Source: an uncultured Clostridia bacterium
GTDB lineage: Bacteria; Bacillota; Clostridia; Christensenellales; Aristaeellaceae
Length of the DNA stretch: 57,219 nt
Direction: 5' to 3'
Assembly (NCBI GenBank): GCA_937886445.1
Contig: CALGBY010000028.1
Span: 1-57,219 of the forward strand
The notes below the pieces were generated by a model. The model searched no databases. It was not told the origin of the DNA and saw only the letters and a list, made by a program, of their open reading frames with translations. Position numbers and translations under genes: made by a program. This document shows positions 32,697 to 40,694 of this stretch, piece by piece; position 1 is the first letter of the stretch; each line of letters opens with the position of its first letter.

Positions 32697-33584
32697 TCAC
32701 AGTACCACACCGAAATCATCATCGGGACCGGCACAGATCACACGGAAGACAAGCCAGCCTTCACAGTTGACCGCCACGCCCAGAAAAAGACCGTTCAGAT
32801 AGACCCGCAATGGCACATTCTCTTCTGTTCCCTGCTGTGCAGGGATCCTTGCCCCGTTTCTGGCCTGTTTGAAATACTTTCTTTCTACATCATAACGGCC
32901 AAGATTGTTAATCGCATCGTCCATTGCAACAAGATGACGCATGATCTTCTCTTTTGTATCCGCTTCCTCAAGCAGAACACTGTCCGAGATGGAAAATCCG
33001 GCAGAAAGCTCTCTGAGCAGCAAACGCATATGTGCCGGTTTTCCGAGACGGACACCGATATCATGGCACAGTGTACGGATATAAGTTCCTCTGGAGCAAT
33101 TCACCCGGAGCCTGTAACCGTCCTGAGCCGGACCCAAATATGTTATCGCGTGCACTGTGATCCGGCGCGCCGGCTTTTCGATCATTTCTCCGCGTCTGGC
33201 GGCTTTGTAAAGCGGTACACCGTTCAGCTTCAGCGCTGAATAAGCCGGCGGTATCTGATCTATCTCACCCACAAAGCCGGGAAGCACATTCAAAAACGAT
33301 CTTTCATCCGGAACGCCCTCTCCCGGCACAGTGATCCTTCCCTGCGCGTCCTGAGTATCTGTAGCGCCGGTAAAAGCGATCTCCGCCGTATAGATCTTCT
33401 TTTCATCAGGCAGATAATCAAGCAGCCTTCCCGCACGCCCTATCATGACCGGCAGTACACCGCAGGCTTCAGGGTCCAGCGTTCCGGCATGCCCCGTTTT
33501 TTCGCCCGTTATCCTCTTTATCGCGGCGACCGCGGCGGCACTGCTCATTCCGGGAGGCTTAAGCAGGTTCAGAAATCCGTTCAT
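32697..33584 (-). CDS. truB: tRNA pseudouridine-55 synthase TruB
   Basis: 295 residues. The catalytic motif GHAGTLDPEACGVLPV near 36 contains the Asp nucleophile; RVNCSRGTYIRTL near 160 follows. The last third is a PUA-like C-terminal domain. Modifies U55 in the T loop of tRNAs. The start overlaps the end of nrnA by 4 nt. Final core gene of the nusA-infB operon. Confidence 0.97.
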   Translation of the reverse strand: MNGFLNLLKPPGMSSAAAVAAIKRITGEKTGHAGTLDPEACGVLPVMIGRAGRLLDYLPDEKKIYTAEIAFTGATDTQDAQGRITVPGEGVPDERSFLNVLPGFVGEIDQIPPAYSALKLNGVPLYKAARRGEMIEKPARRITVHAITYLGPAQDGYRLRVNCSRGTYIRTLCHDIGVRLGKPAHMRLLLRELSAGFSISDSVLLEEADTKEKIMRHLVAMDDAINNLGRYDVERKYFKQARNGARIPAQQGTEENVPLRVYLNGLFLGVAVNCEGWLVFRVICAGPDDDFGVVL

Positions 33585-34552
33585 TGCAGTTGCTCCAGCA
33601 GTGCTTCTTCCATTTCAGATACAGCTGTATCAAACGGTGTATCCAGCATACGGCAGCCGGCGGCAAGAACATGCCCGCCGCCGCCGAAACGCGAGGCGAC
33701 ACAGGCCACATCTCTCGGCGGCTGCGCGCGAAGAGAAAACTTTGCTCCTCTGTCCGTTTCGTCAGCCAGAAAGCACATTTCGACACCGGGCAGATCGATC
33801 GCGTAATTCACGATCTTATCCGCATGCTCATGCCCGGCGTCACACTCCAGATAGTGATGCTTTCTCAGGCACATACAGGCGATTTTTCCGTCACCGATGA
33901 AATACAGGCTTTCAAGCGCCTTGGCAAGAAGCTTCACATGCGGTATCTCTCTTAGAAGATGCAGCGGACGGGCCGTATCGTTGATATTCAGGCCGTGCCT
34001 CACAAGATCCGCCGTGATATCGAAGCATTCGTCATCCGTGTTTTCAAAGCAGAAGTTTCCGGTATCCGAGCTGATGGCCGTATACAGGCATTCAGACATT
34101 TCCTTCGTTAGTTCAATGCCTGCCTTCTGAGCAAAGCGCCATACGATGCAGCCGGCAGCCGCAGCGTGTTCATCCACTTCATTTTCCTGGGCGTAAAGCG
34201 GATTGGTGCCGTGATGATCGATCTGAAGACGAACAGGCGCCTTCATATAATACCGCTGACAGCCGCCCATACGGCCTGCGTCCGCAGCATCCACGGCGAT
34301 CGCCGTGTCAAATTTCATTCCTTCCAGATCCTCGGGACGGCAGAACCATTCCCAGTCAGAAAGAAAATGCATCCTCGAAGGTACAGGATCCGCGCAGGAA
34401 ACCGTTACTTTTTTTCCCATGCTTTCCAGCATCAGGCCAAGAGCCAAGGTAGAGCCGATCGCGTCACCATCGGGCGAAACATGGGTACACAGAAGTATAT
34501 TTCCCGCCTTCCTGACAGCTTCGATCAGCCGGTCATTCTGAAATATCTTCAT
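33581..34552 (-). CDS. nrnA: DHH-family bifunctional oligoribonuclease/PAP phosphatase NrnA
   Basis: 323 residues. THVSPDGDAIGSTLALG near 24, AVDAADAGRMGG, the DHH motif in IDHHGTNP near 112, and the DHHA1 C-terminal GGGGHVLAAGC near 295. Degrades nanoRNA and 3'-phosphoadenosine 5'-phosphate. Standard position between rbfA and truB. The start overlaps rbfA by 20 nt. Confidence 0.96.
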   Translation of the reverse strand: MKIFQNDRLIEAVRKAGNILLCTHVSPDGDAIGSTLALGLMLESMGKKVTVSCADPVPSRMHFLSDWEWFCRPEDLEGMKFDTAIAVDAADAGRMGGCQRYYMKAPVRLQIDHHGTNPLYAQENEVDEHAAAAGCIVWRFAQKAGIELTKEMSECLYTAISSDTGNFCFENTDDECFDITADLVRHGLNINDTARPLHLLREIPHVKLLAKALESLYFIGDGKIACMCLRKHHYLECDAGHEHADKIVNYAIDLPGVEMCFLADETDRGAKFSLRAQPPRDVACVASRFGGGGHVLAAGCRMLDTPFDTAVSEMEEALLEQLQ

Positions 34553-34907
34553 TTACTTCTTCTCCCCTGTTCACAGACACATTTTTGAGCACCTCCGCGA
34601 TATGCGCTCCGTAGGCGATGTTGGTATCTCTTACAAAGATCAGCTCCGGAGTATAACGCAGGTCCACCTTCATGCCCAGTTCGTGCCGGATAAAGCCTGA
34701 CGCTTTTTTCAGCGCCGCCATCATTCCGGCGGCTTTTTCCTCTTCAAGGATACTGATATACACCTTCGCGTATCTCAGATCCCGTGTAACATCAGCGTGT
34801 GTGATGCAATAAGTCCCGCTGATACGGGGATCGTTCATCTCGCGGATTACCGCGTCGATCCCGTGCCGGACCTCTTCCGATATTCTGTCAATACGATAGC
34901 TGCTCAT
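34533..34907 (-). CDS. rbfA: Ribosome-binding factor A
   Basis: 124 residues with the RbfA fold: RISEEVRHGIDAVIREMNDPRI and RDLRYAKVYISIL, ending in RYTPELIFVRDT. Binds the 30S subunit during 16S rRNA processing. Standard neighbour of infB. A strong hairpin separates the two genes. Confidence 0.95.
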   Translation of the reverse strand: MSSYRIDRISEEVRHGIDAVIREMNDPRISGTYCITHADVTRDLRYAKVYISILEEEKAAGMMAALKKASGFIRHELGMKVDLRYTPELIFVRDTNIAYGAHIAEVLKNVSVNRGEEVNEDISE

Positions 34908-34936
34908 TTACGCTCCTTTATTCTCTCAGAAAATTT

Positions 34937-34967
34937 CTGCCGGGTACCGGCAAACGGCACCCGGCAG
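34937..34967 (-). terminator. Hairpin in the infB-rbfA gap without U-run
   Basis: 9-bp perfect GC-rich stem (34937-34945 with 34959-34967) with an inner GCCG/CGGT pairing. On the minus strand it is followed by AAATTTTC, so it may attenuate or be a processing or stability element between two genes of the operon. Confidence 0.5.
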
Positions 34968-34974
34968 CAAATCG

Positions 34975-37900
34975 TTACTTTTCGATCTCTTCCAGGACAA
35001 AGCACTCGATGATATCGCTTTCCTTGATGTCCGAATAATTCTCAAGGCCGATACCGCATTCATAGCCCTGAGCGCATTCCTTCACATCATCCTTGAAGCG
35101 GCGCAGAGAAGAAAGCTTGCCTTCGAATATGACCACATTGTCACGCAGCAGACGCACCTTCGCGTTGCGCTGCACCTTTCCGTCCTGTACATAGCAGCCG
35201 GCGATCGTACCGGCGCCGGTGATCTTGAATACATTGCGTACTTCTGCATGGCCGAGCAGTACTTCCCTGTATTCGGGTGCAAGAAGACCCTTCATGGCCT
35301 TCTCCACATCCTCGATCGCCTGATAGATGATCCTGTACAGCCGGATATCCACGCCTTCCTTTTCAGCCGCGTCTCTCGCGGTCGCATCCGGACGAATGTT
35401 GAAACCGATGATAATGGCGTTGAAAGCACTGGCCAGGTTCACATCGTCCTGCGTGATCGCGCCGACCGCGTTATGCAGCACGCGTACCTTCACCTGATCG
35501 TTGCTCAGCTTTTCAAGCGCCTGCTTTACAGCCTCCACACTGCCCTGAACATCGGCCTTGATGATGATATTCAGGTTCTGTACCTTGCCCTCCGTGATAC
35601 CCGCAAACAGATTATCCAGAGAGACCTTCGCAGTCGTTACACGGCTTGCCTTCAGCTTATCTCTTCTTTCCTCAACTACCTGACGGCTGAGACGGTCGTC
35701 TTCAACAGCCATCATCTCATCGCCGGCACTCGGGACCTCGGCAAAACCGCTTACTTCAACAGGTGTGGAAGGTCCGGCCTGCTGCACACGCTCACCGCGG
35801 TCATTCACCATGGCACGCACGCGTCCGTACGCGAGGCCTGCTACGATATTGTCGCCCACGCGCAGGGTACCGTTCTGTATCAGCACCGTAGCCAGCGGGC
35901 CGCGGGACTTATCCAGCTTGGCTTCAATGATAACACCGCGCGCCATACGATCCGGATTCGCGCGAAGCTGCATCACATCGGCCTGAAGCAGGATCATTTC
36001 AAGCAAATCATCCACGCCCTCACCGGTAACAGCACTTACAGGCGCCATGATCGTGTCGCCGCCCCATTCCTCAGGCACAAGGTTGTACTTTGTCAGGTCC
36101 TGCTTGACCTTGTCGGGATTGGCAGTGGGCTTATCGATCTTGTTGATGGCAACGATGATCGGTACATCAGCGGCACGCGCGTGATTGATGGCTTCCACTG
36201 TCTGGGGCATTACGCCGTCATCTGCGGCAACGACCAGTACCGCGATATCGGTAGCCTGCGCACCGCGCAGACGCATTGCCGTGAAGGCTTCATGACCGGG
36301 GGTATCAAGGAATGTGATCTTGCGGCCGTTCAGATCGACCGTATAGGCGCCGATATGCTGCGTAATGCCGCCTGCTTCGGTGCTGGTCACCTTTACCTTG
36401 GCCTTGCGGATATAGTCCAGCAGACTGGTCTTGCCGTGGTCAACATGGCCCATGATGGTGATAACAGGAGAACGGAGCTGCAGATTTTCTTCACTGTCCT
36501 CTGTTTCAACAGCATCATTGAGTACATCCTCGGCAGTCTTGTCCTGCTTCATTTCAAGCTCTACACCAAATTCAGAGCAAACGAGAGAAGCGGTATCAAA
36601 ATCCAGTTCGCCGTTGATGTTGCTCACGATCCCCAACATGAAAAGCTTTTTGAGGATCTCACCGGCAGGCTTACCGATACGCTCTGTCAGATCCTTTACC
36701 GTGATCGTATCCGCGGTCATATAAGCCTTTTCGATCTTGATAGGAGCCATCATCTGCTGCACGGAAGGCTGTTTCTTGGCCCTTACGCGCTTCGCTCCCC
36801 GTTCCTGATCGTCATCATAGCCATTATAGCCGGAGGAGGAAAGTGATTCCTTCTGAAGCTGCTTCTTATTCTTCGCTACATGCTCGGGATCATGCTGGCG
36901 TACATAATTTTTCTTGTTGGGATCGTAATTGCTCACGCGCTCCTTTTCCATAACAGGAAGCATTTCCTGCGAGGGTGCGCTGCGGCGTTGAGCACCGGCG
37001 GGTCTGGGAGCACCGGCAGGTCTTCCCTGCGGAGCGCCGCCCTGCGCGTTTCTCATTCCGCCCTGCGGAGCGGGACGACCGAAGGTACCGGGCTGACCGT
37101 TCGCGGGCCGTCCGTACTGGCCGGGCTGGCCATTCGCAGGCCGTCCGTACTGGCCGGGCTGGCTGTTCGCGGGCCGTCCGTACTGAACGGGCTGGCCGTT
37201 CGCAGGCCGTCCGTACTGTCCGGGCTGGCCGTTTGCAGGCCGTCCGTACTGTCCGGGCTGGCCGTTCGCGGGCCGTCCGTACTGTCCGGGCTGGCCGTTC
37301 GCAGGCCGTCCGTACTGTCCGGGCTGGCCGTTCGCAGGCCGTCCGGGCTGGCCGTTCGCGGGCCGTCCGTACTGGCCGGGCTGGCCGTTCGCGGGCCGTC
37401 CGTACTGGCCGGGCTGAGCAGGCTGGGCATTCACCGGGCGCGCGGCAGGGGCGGGCTTTACAGGCGTGTTTTCCTTCACAGGCTGTACAGGCTGCACAGC
37501 TTCGACAGCCTCAGCCCGTGCAGACTCCGCCTTGCTTTCCGCCGGCTTAATATCAGCGTTTTTCTTTTCCGTACCGTTATCTTTTTCAGCAGCAGGTAGC
37601 TCTTCTGCTTTCTCGGAAGACTTCCCGCTTTTTTCAGATGCCTCCGTCTTTACGGGTTTCTGTTTCTTTTCACCGCTGACGGAAGCAGCCGGCTTTTTCT
37701 CCGGTTCTGCTTTTTCCTCTTTCCTGACCGCGGCGCTTTCCGAAACCGGTGAAGAAACAGGCTCTGCCTCTTTTTCGACCTCAGGCACATCATCCGGCAT
37801 TGTCCATGCCTTAGCGTGCTGGCTCGCAAGCACCTTCTGCTCCTCTGCTTTCTTCTGACGGAGAGTCTCTTCCTCTTCGCGCTGGAATTGAGCCCCTTGC

Positions 37901-38022
37901 TTACGCAGCTGCATCATCAGGCTTTCTGTATTGCGCCTGATGCGTGAAGCTTCTTCCAGCATGCTCCCTGCCTGCTGATCGATCTCTTTTGTGATGTCTG
38001 ACAGTTTTGCCTTCGTTGTCAT
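34975..38022 (-). CDS. infB: Translation initiation factor IF-2
   Basis: 1015 residues. N-terminal region to about 420 is charged and Pro/Gln/Gly-rich with a tandem repeat; IF2_N follows; the G domain has GHVDHGKTSLLDYIR near 525, DTPGHEAF and NKIDKP; domains II-IV complete the protein. Delivers fMet-tRNA to the 30S. The first 200 residues hold Lys/Glu-rich coiled coil. N-terminal extension length is unusual only because of the 11-residue repeat region. Confidence 0.97.
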   Translation of the reverse strand: MTTKAKLSDITKEIDQQAGSMLEEASRIRRNTESLMMQLRKQGAQFQREEEETLRQKKAEEQKVLASQHAKAWTMPDDVPEVEKEAEPVSSPVSESAAVRKEEKAEPEKKPAASVSGEKKQKPVKTEASEKSGKSSEKAEELPAAEKDNGTEKKNADIKPAESKAESARAEAVEAVQPVQPVKENTPVKPAPAARPVNAQPAQPGQYGRPANGQPGQYGRPANGQPGRPANGQPGQYGRPANGQPGQYGRPANGQPGQYGRPANGQPGQYGRPANGQPVQYGRPANSQPGQYGRPANGQPGQYGRPANGQPGTFGRPAPQGGMRNAQGGAPQGRPAGAPRPAGAQRRSAPSQEMLPVMEKERVSNYDPNKKNYVRQHDPEHVAKNKKQLQKESLSSSGYNGYDDDQERGAKRVRAKKQPSVQQMMAPIKIEKAYMTADTITVKDLTERIGKPAGEILKKLFMLGIVSNINGELDFDTASLVCSEFGVELEMKQDKTAEDVLNDAVETEDSEENLQLRSPVITIMGHVDHGKTSLLDYIRKAKVKVTSTEAGGITQHIGAYTVDLNGRKITFLDTPGHEAFTAMRLRGAQATDIAVLVVAADDGVMPQTVEAINHARAADVPIIVAINKIDKPTANPDKVKQDLTKYNLVPEEWGGDTIMAPVSAVTGEGVDDLLEMILLQADVMQLRANPDRMARGVIIEAKLDKSRGPLATVLIQNGTLRVGDNIVAGLAYGRVRAMVNDRGERVQQAGPSTPVEVSGFAEVPSAGDEMMAVEDDRLSRQVVEERRDKLKASRVTTAKVSLDNLFAGITEGKVQNLNIIIKADVQGSVEAVKQALEKLSNDQVKVRVLHNAVGAITQDDVNLASAFNAIIIGFNIRPDATARDAAEKEGVDIRLYRIIYQAIEDVEKAMKGLLAPEYREVLLGHAEVRNVFKITGAGTIAGCYVQDGKVQRNAKVRLLRDNVVIFEGKLSSLRRFKDDVKECAQGYECGIGLENYSDIKESDIIECFVLEEIEK
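37078..37416 (-). repeat. 33-bp minisatellite in infB encoding QPGQYGRPANG repeats
   Basis: About ten tandem copies of an 11-residue unit (QPGQYGRPANG), with one shortened to 8 residues and small changes (QPVQYGRPANS, QPGTFGRPAP). The 33-bp DNA unit is nearly identical between copies, so it is recently expanded and probably variable in copy number. It makes a flexible Gly/Pro/Gln linker between the charged N terminus and the conserved part. Confidence 0.93.
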
Positions 38023-38055
38023 CGAATGCTTGCCCTCCGCATGAAGCTTAATAAT

Positions 38056-38373
38056 CTATTTGGCAGAACTTCCGTCCTGTTCAAGCAATTCCCGTAGCCG
38101 GGTGTCAAAGCCGCCCTTTTTGATGGCGGCCGCCATTCTGCCGCTCTTTCCGAGTGACGCATCCAGAAGCCCTGCAGGCACAGTGATCACCGTGCAGCCG
38201 TAAAAGGCGCATTTATCTCTTACCTGCTTTGCCGTGTTGGCACTGGCGGCACTGTCAAGAAGCACAAGGCTGCTGTTCTTCTTTCTGATCTCGTTCAGCG
38301 CGCGTTCCGTTCCGTCCGTTACACATCCGGCGCGCATAGCAAGCCCCAGCATGCCCTTGATTTTGTCATCCAT
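38056..38373 (-). CDS. ylxQ: YlxQ, L7Ae/L30e-type RNA-binding protein
   Basis: 105 residues from the ATG 38373. GMLGLAMRAGCVTDGTERAL and SLVLLDSAASANTAKQVRDKC are the L7Ae/L30e fold; the Gly-rich basic helix contact region is present. Binds kink-turn RNA in homologues. Lies between ylxR and infB, and overlaps ylxR by 8 nt. GAGG precedes the start. Confidence 0.93.
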   Translation of the reverse strand: MDDKIKGMLGLAMRAGCVTDGTERALNEIRKKNSSLVLLDSAASANTAKQVRDKCAFYGCTVITVPAGLLDASLGKSGRMAAAIKKGGFDTRLRELLEQDGSSAK

Positions 38374-38638
38374 TGAGTACCTCAAGGCATTTTTCGATCG
38401 CCTGTCTTGTTTCGTCGGTCAAACGGCACTCGAAAGCCCTTTCGATCTGCTTCTGGCGGATCGCCTTCTGAAGGCATTCCGCGCTTTTACAGATATAGGC
38501 ACCGCGTCCGGGTTTTCTGCCGGTCGGATCCGCCGATATCTCCCCCTCCGGGGATTTTACGATCCGCAGAAGACTCTTTTTCTCCTTCATTTCCCGGCAG
38601 CCGATACACATACGCATCGGTATCTTTTTCTGTTTCAT
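38366..38638 (-). CDS. rnpM: YlxR / RnpM, DUF448 RNA-binding protein
   Basis: 90 residues. RMCIGCREMKEKKSLLRIV and GRGAYICKSAECLQKA are the full DUF448 signature with its cysteines. In Bacillus it modulates RNase P and binds RNA. I use the ATG at 38638 behind GAGG; a TTG precedes it in frame. Standard nusA neighbour. Confidence 0.94.
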   Translation of the reverse strand: MKQKKIPMRMCIGCREMKEKKSLLRIVKSPEGEISADPTGRKPGRGAYICKSAECLQKAIRQKQIERAFECRLTDETRQAIEKCLEVLNG

Positions 38639-38647
38639 CAATACCTC

Positions 38648-39844
38648 TTACTGGATCTCATCATCCAGAATATCAGGCTCATAATCGTCATATTCATCGG
38701 CGATCACGCGTCCGTTGCCCTCCTGAAGCTCAGGGAGTTCCTGCCCCAGCAGTTCAGCCACCTGCGTCTGGCTCTTGATATCGATCTTCCAGCTGGTCAG
38801 CTTCGCGGCAAGACGCGCGTTCTGGCCTTCCTTTCCGATGGCAAGAGACAGCTGATTGTCCGGCACGACAACACGGCAGATCTTTTCCTTTTCGGAAATA
38901 TAAACACTCACGACATGAGCGGGATTGAGCGCGTTCGCCACAAACTCCGCAGGATCTGTGCTCCACTTGATGATATCGATCTTTTCGTTCTTAAGCTCGC
39001 TTACCACCTTGTCAACACGGATACCGCGGGGACCTACACAGGCACCAACGGGATCGATCAGAGCATCGGTGGAAGTGACAGCCATCTTGGTGCGGTTTCC
39101 GGCTTCACGGGCGATAAACTTGATCTGCACCGTACCGGAAGCGATCTCAGGCACTTCCATTTCAAACAGTCGTTTCACAAGACCCGGATGGATACGGCTC
39201 ACATACACCTGCGGCGCACGCGAGGCATCCTTTCCGCTGCGATGTACGCTGAGTACATATACCTTGATGTGATCGCCCACATGGTATTCCTCACCGGGCA
39301 TAAACTGGTCTTCTTCCATGATGCCCTCAGTGCGTCCCAGTTCCACATATACCGCTTTGGGCTCCACGCGCTGCACGATCGCGGTAAGGATCTCATTTTC
39401 CTTTTCGATATATTCGTCGTAGATCTTGCCGCGTTCTGCTTCATGGAGGCGCTGCATGATGACCTGCTTGGCTGTCTGGGCAGCTACACGGTCAAAATCG
39501 GCAGGAGTCACATTGATCTCAACGATATCTCCCAATTCATAATTCGGGCTGAGCTTTCGTGCTTCCGCGGCGCTGATCTGCTGAGATTCATCCTCTACCT
39601 CTTCAACGATCACCTTTCTGGCGAAAACCTGTACCCCGTTCTGCCTGGTAATGGTCGCGGAAAGATTCGCGGGTACGACCTGACCGCCCCGCATATTGCG
39701 CTTATAAGCCGCTTTGCAGCCTTCTTCGATCGCGTTCAGGATATATGCCTCGTCGATATCTTTCTCCTTCGCGAGGTTGAGTACGGCGTCAACGATTTCC
39801 GCGTTCCTGTTGTTTACTGCCGTTTTTTGATTTCTGCCTGCCAT
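38648..39844 (-). CDS. nusA: Transcription elongation/termination factor NusA
   Basis: 398 residues. N-terminal RNA polymerase-binding domain, S1 domain (IVQRVEPKAVYVELGRTEGIM near 155), KH1 and KH2 domains (VGACVGPRGIRVDKVVSEL near 245; LAIGKEGQNARLAAKL near 330), and a short acidic C-terminal tail. Usual length for Bacillota, lacking the C-terminal acidic repeats of Proteobacteria. In this organism its partner Rho may be inactive (see 28407-30230), which would shift weight to NusA and intrinsic terminators. Confidence 0.97.
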   Translation of the reverse strand: MAGRNQKTAVNNRNAEIVDAVLNLAKEKDIDEAYILNAIEEGCKAAYKRNMRGGQVVPANLSATITRQNGVQVFARKVIVEEVEDESQQISAAEARKLSPNYELGDIVEINVTPADFDRVAAQTAKQVIMQRLHEAERGKIYDEYIEKENEILTAIVQRVEPKAVYVELGRTEGIMEEDQFMPGEEYHVGDHIKVYVLSVHRSGKDASRAPQVYVSRIHPGLVKRLFEMEVPEIASGTVQIKFIAREAGNRTKMAVTSTDALIDPVGACVGPRGIRVDKVVSELKNEKIDIIKWSTDPAEFVANALNPAHVVSVYISEKEKICRVVVPDNQLSLAIGKEGQNARLAAKLTSWKIDIKSQTQVAELLGQELPELQEGNGRVIADEYDDYEPDILDDEIQ

Positions 39845-39880
39845 TTTACTTACCTGCTTTCTTTCTGTTTGCTTATTCGA

Positions 39881-40357
39881 TCACTCTTCATCAAGTGCGC
39901 TCATATCCGGGTGCAATCTTACCGAAGCCACGGTTTTTCTGTCTATTTCCAGCGATTCTCCGGATACATTCAGGAATAACGATGCATCTGTCATCCCTTC
40001 CAGAGGGCTGCAATACTCCTTTGTGCCGTTGAGCGGCCTGAACAGCTTTACATCCACCATACAGCCGCGGTATTTCTCCGCCTCTGCGGGATTGCGCACC
40101 GGTCTGTCCGCTCCGGGAGAACATACCTCCAGAAAATCATAATCATAATCATCAGTCAGAGGCTGAAATGCTTTGTGAAATCTTTCACAGTCATCCAGCG
40201 TGATCCCGCCTTCCCGTTCCGTATCGATATACACGCGCAGATACTTACCGGTATGCTCCTTGTCAAGCGACGCGTCAAACAGGATATACCCCTGTTCATC
40301 GCAGATCTTTTCGGCGGTCTCCCTGATTTTTGCGATTCCCGTTCCCTTTGTCGGCAT
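39881..40357 (-). CDS. rimP: Ribosome maturation factor RimP
   Basis: 158 residues: DDCERFHKAFQPLTDD, YDFLEVCSPGADRPVRN and a C-terminal SH3-like domain. Needed for 30S maturation. Start at 40357 (GGGAGA upstream, start of the conserved fold) rather than the longer frame. First gene of the nusA operon. Confidence 0.92.
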   Translation of the reverse strand: MPTKGTGIAKIRETAEKICDEQGYILFDASLDKEHTGKYLRVYIDTEREGGITLDDCERFHKAFQPLTDDYDYDFLEVCSPGADRPVRNPAEAEKYRGCMVDVKLFRPLNGTKEYCSPLEGMTDASLFLNVSGESLEIDRKTVASVRLHPDMSALDEE

Positions 40358-40522
40358 GTCTTCTCTCCCAGTGTGTTCTGTTTCAGAATACAGAAAGAGC
40401 GGGTCATCCCCTGCGCGTATGAGTATCCGCGGAGACACTGCTCCCCAGATAACACTCCCGCACAGTTCGTCCCACTCTTCTTAAAACCCTCTTTCCGGTC
40501 AAAAAACTGATTACACACGTAG

Positions 40523-40551
40523 AGTATATCACAATACCGGAAGAAAAACAA
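40523..40551 (-). promoter_or_regulatory. Promoter of the rimP-nusA-infB operon
   Basis: Minus strand TTGTTT (40546-40551), 17-bp spacer, TATACT (40523-40528). Leader about 160 nt. The gap 40358-40694 contains nothing else I can identify; no riboswitch or T-box motif is visible. Confidence 0.65.
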
Positions 40552-40694
40552 GGGTCGCAATGATAAAAAATCACATTTTTCCGGTGGCTTTTCAGTGTTT
40601 TCCGGCCTGTCCGCCCTGTGTTCCGCCTCCTCAGCCGATCCCGGCGGCTCGAAGAGGCAGAACATACGGATCCGTTCCCTCAGGCGACTTTTCC

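Noticed and set aside
35248..36846. 532-codon plus-strand frame opposite infB
   Set aside because: Antisense to the conserved IF-2 G domain; no start context or family.
37078..37416. Possible CRISPR array
   Set aside because: The regular 33-bp units are contiguous with no unique spacers and stay in frame in infB, so it is a coding minisatellite.
40156..40665. Long minus-strand frame upstream of and overlapping rimP
   Set aside because: It reads rimP bases in another frame, has no recognisable domain, and crosses the rimP promoter; composition is that of a shadow frame.
40358..40694. Riboswitch or T-box upstream of rimP
   Set aside because: I looked for T-box, SAM, TPP and ribosomal-protein leader motifs and saw none; only a promoter is supported.
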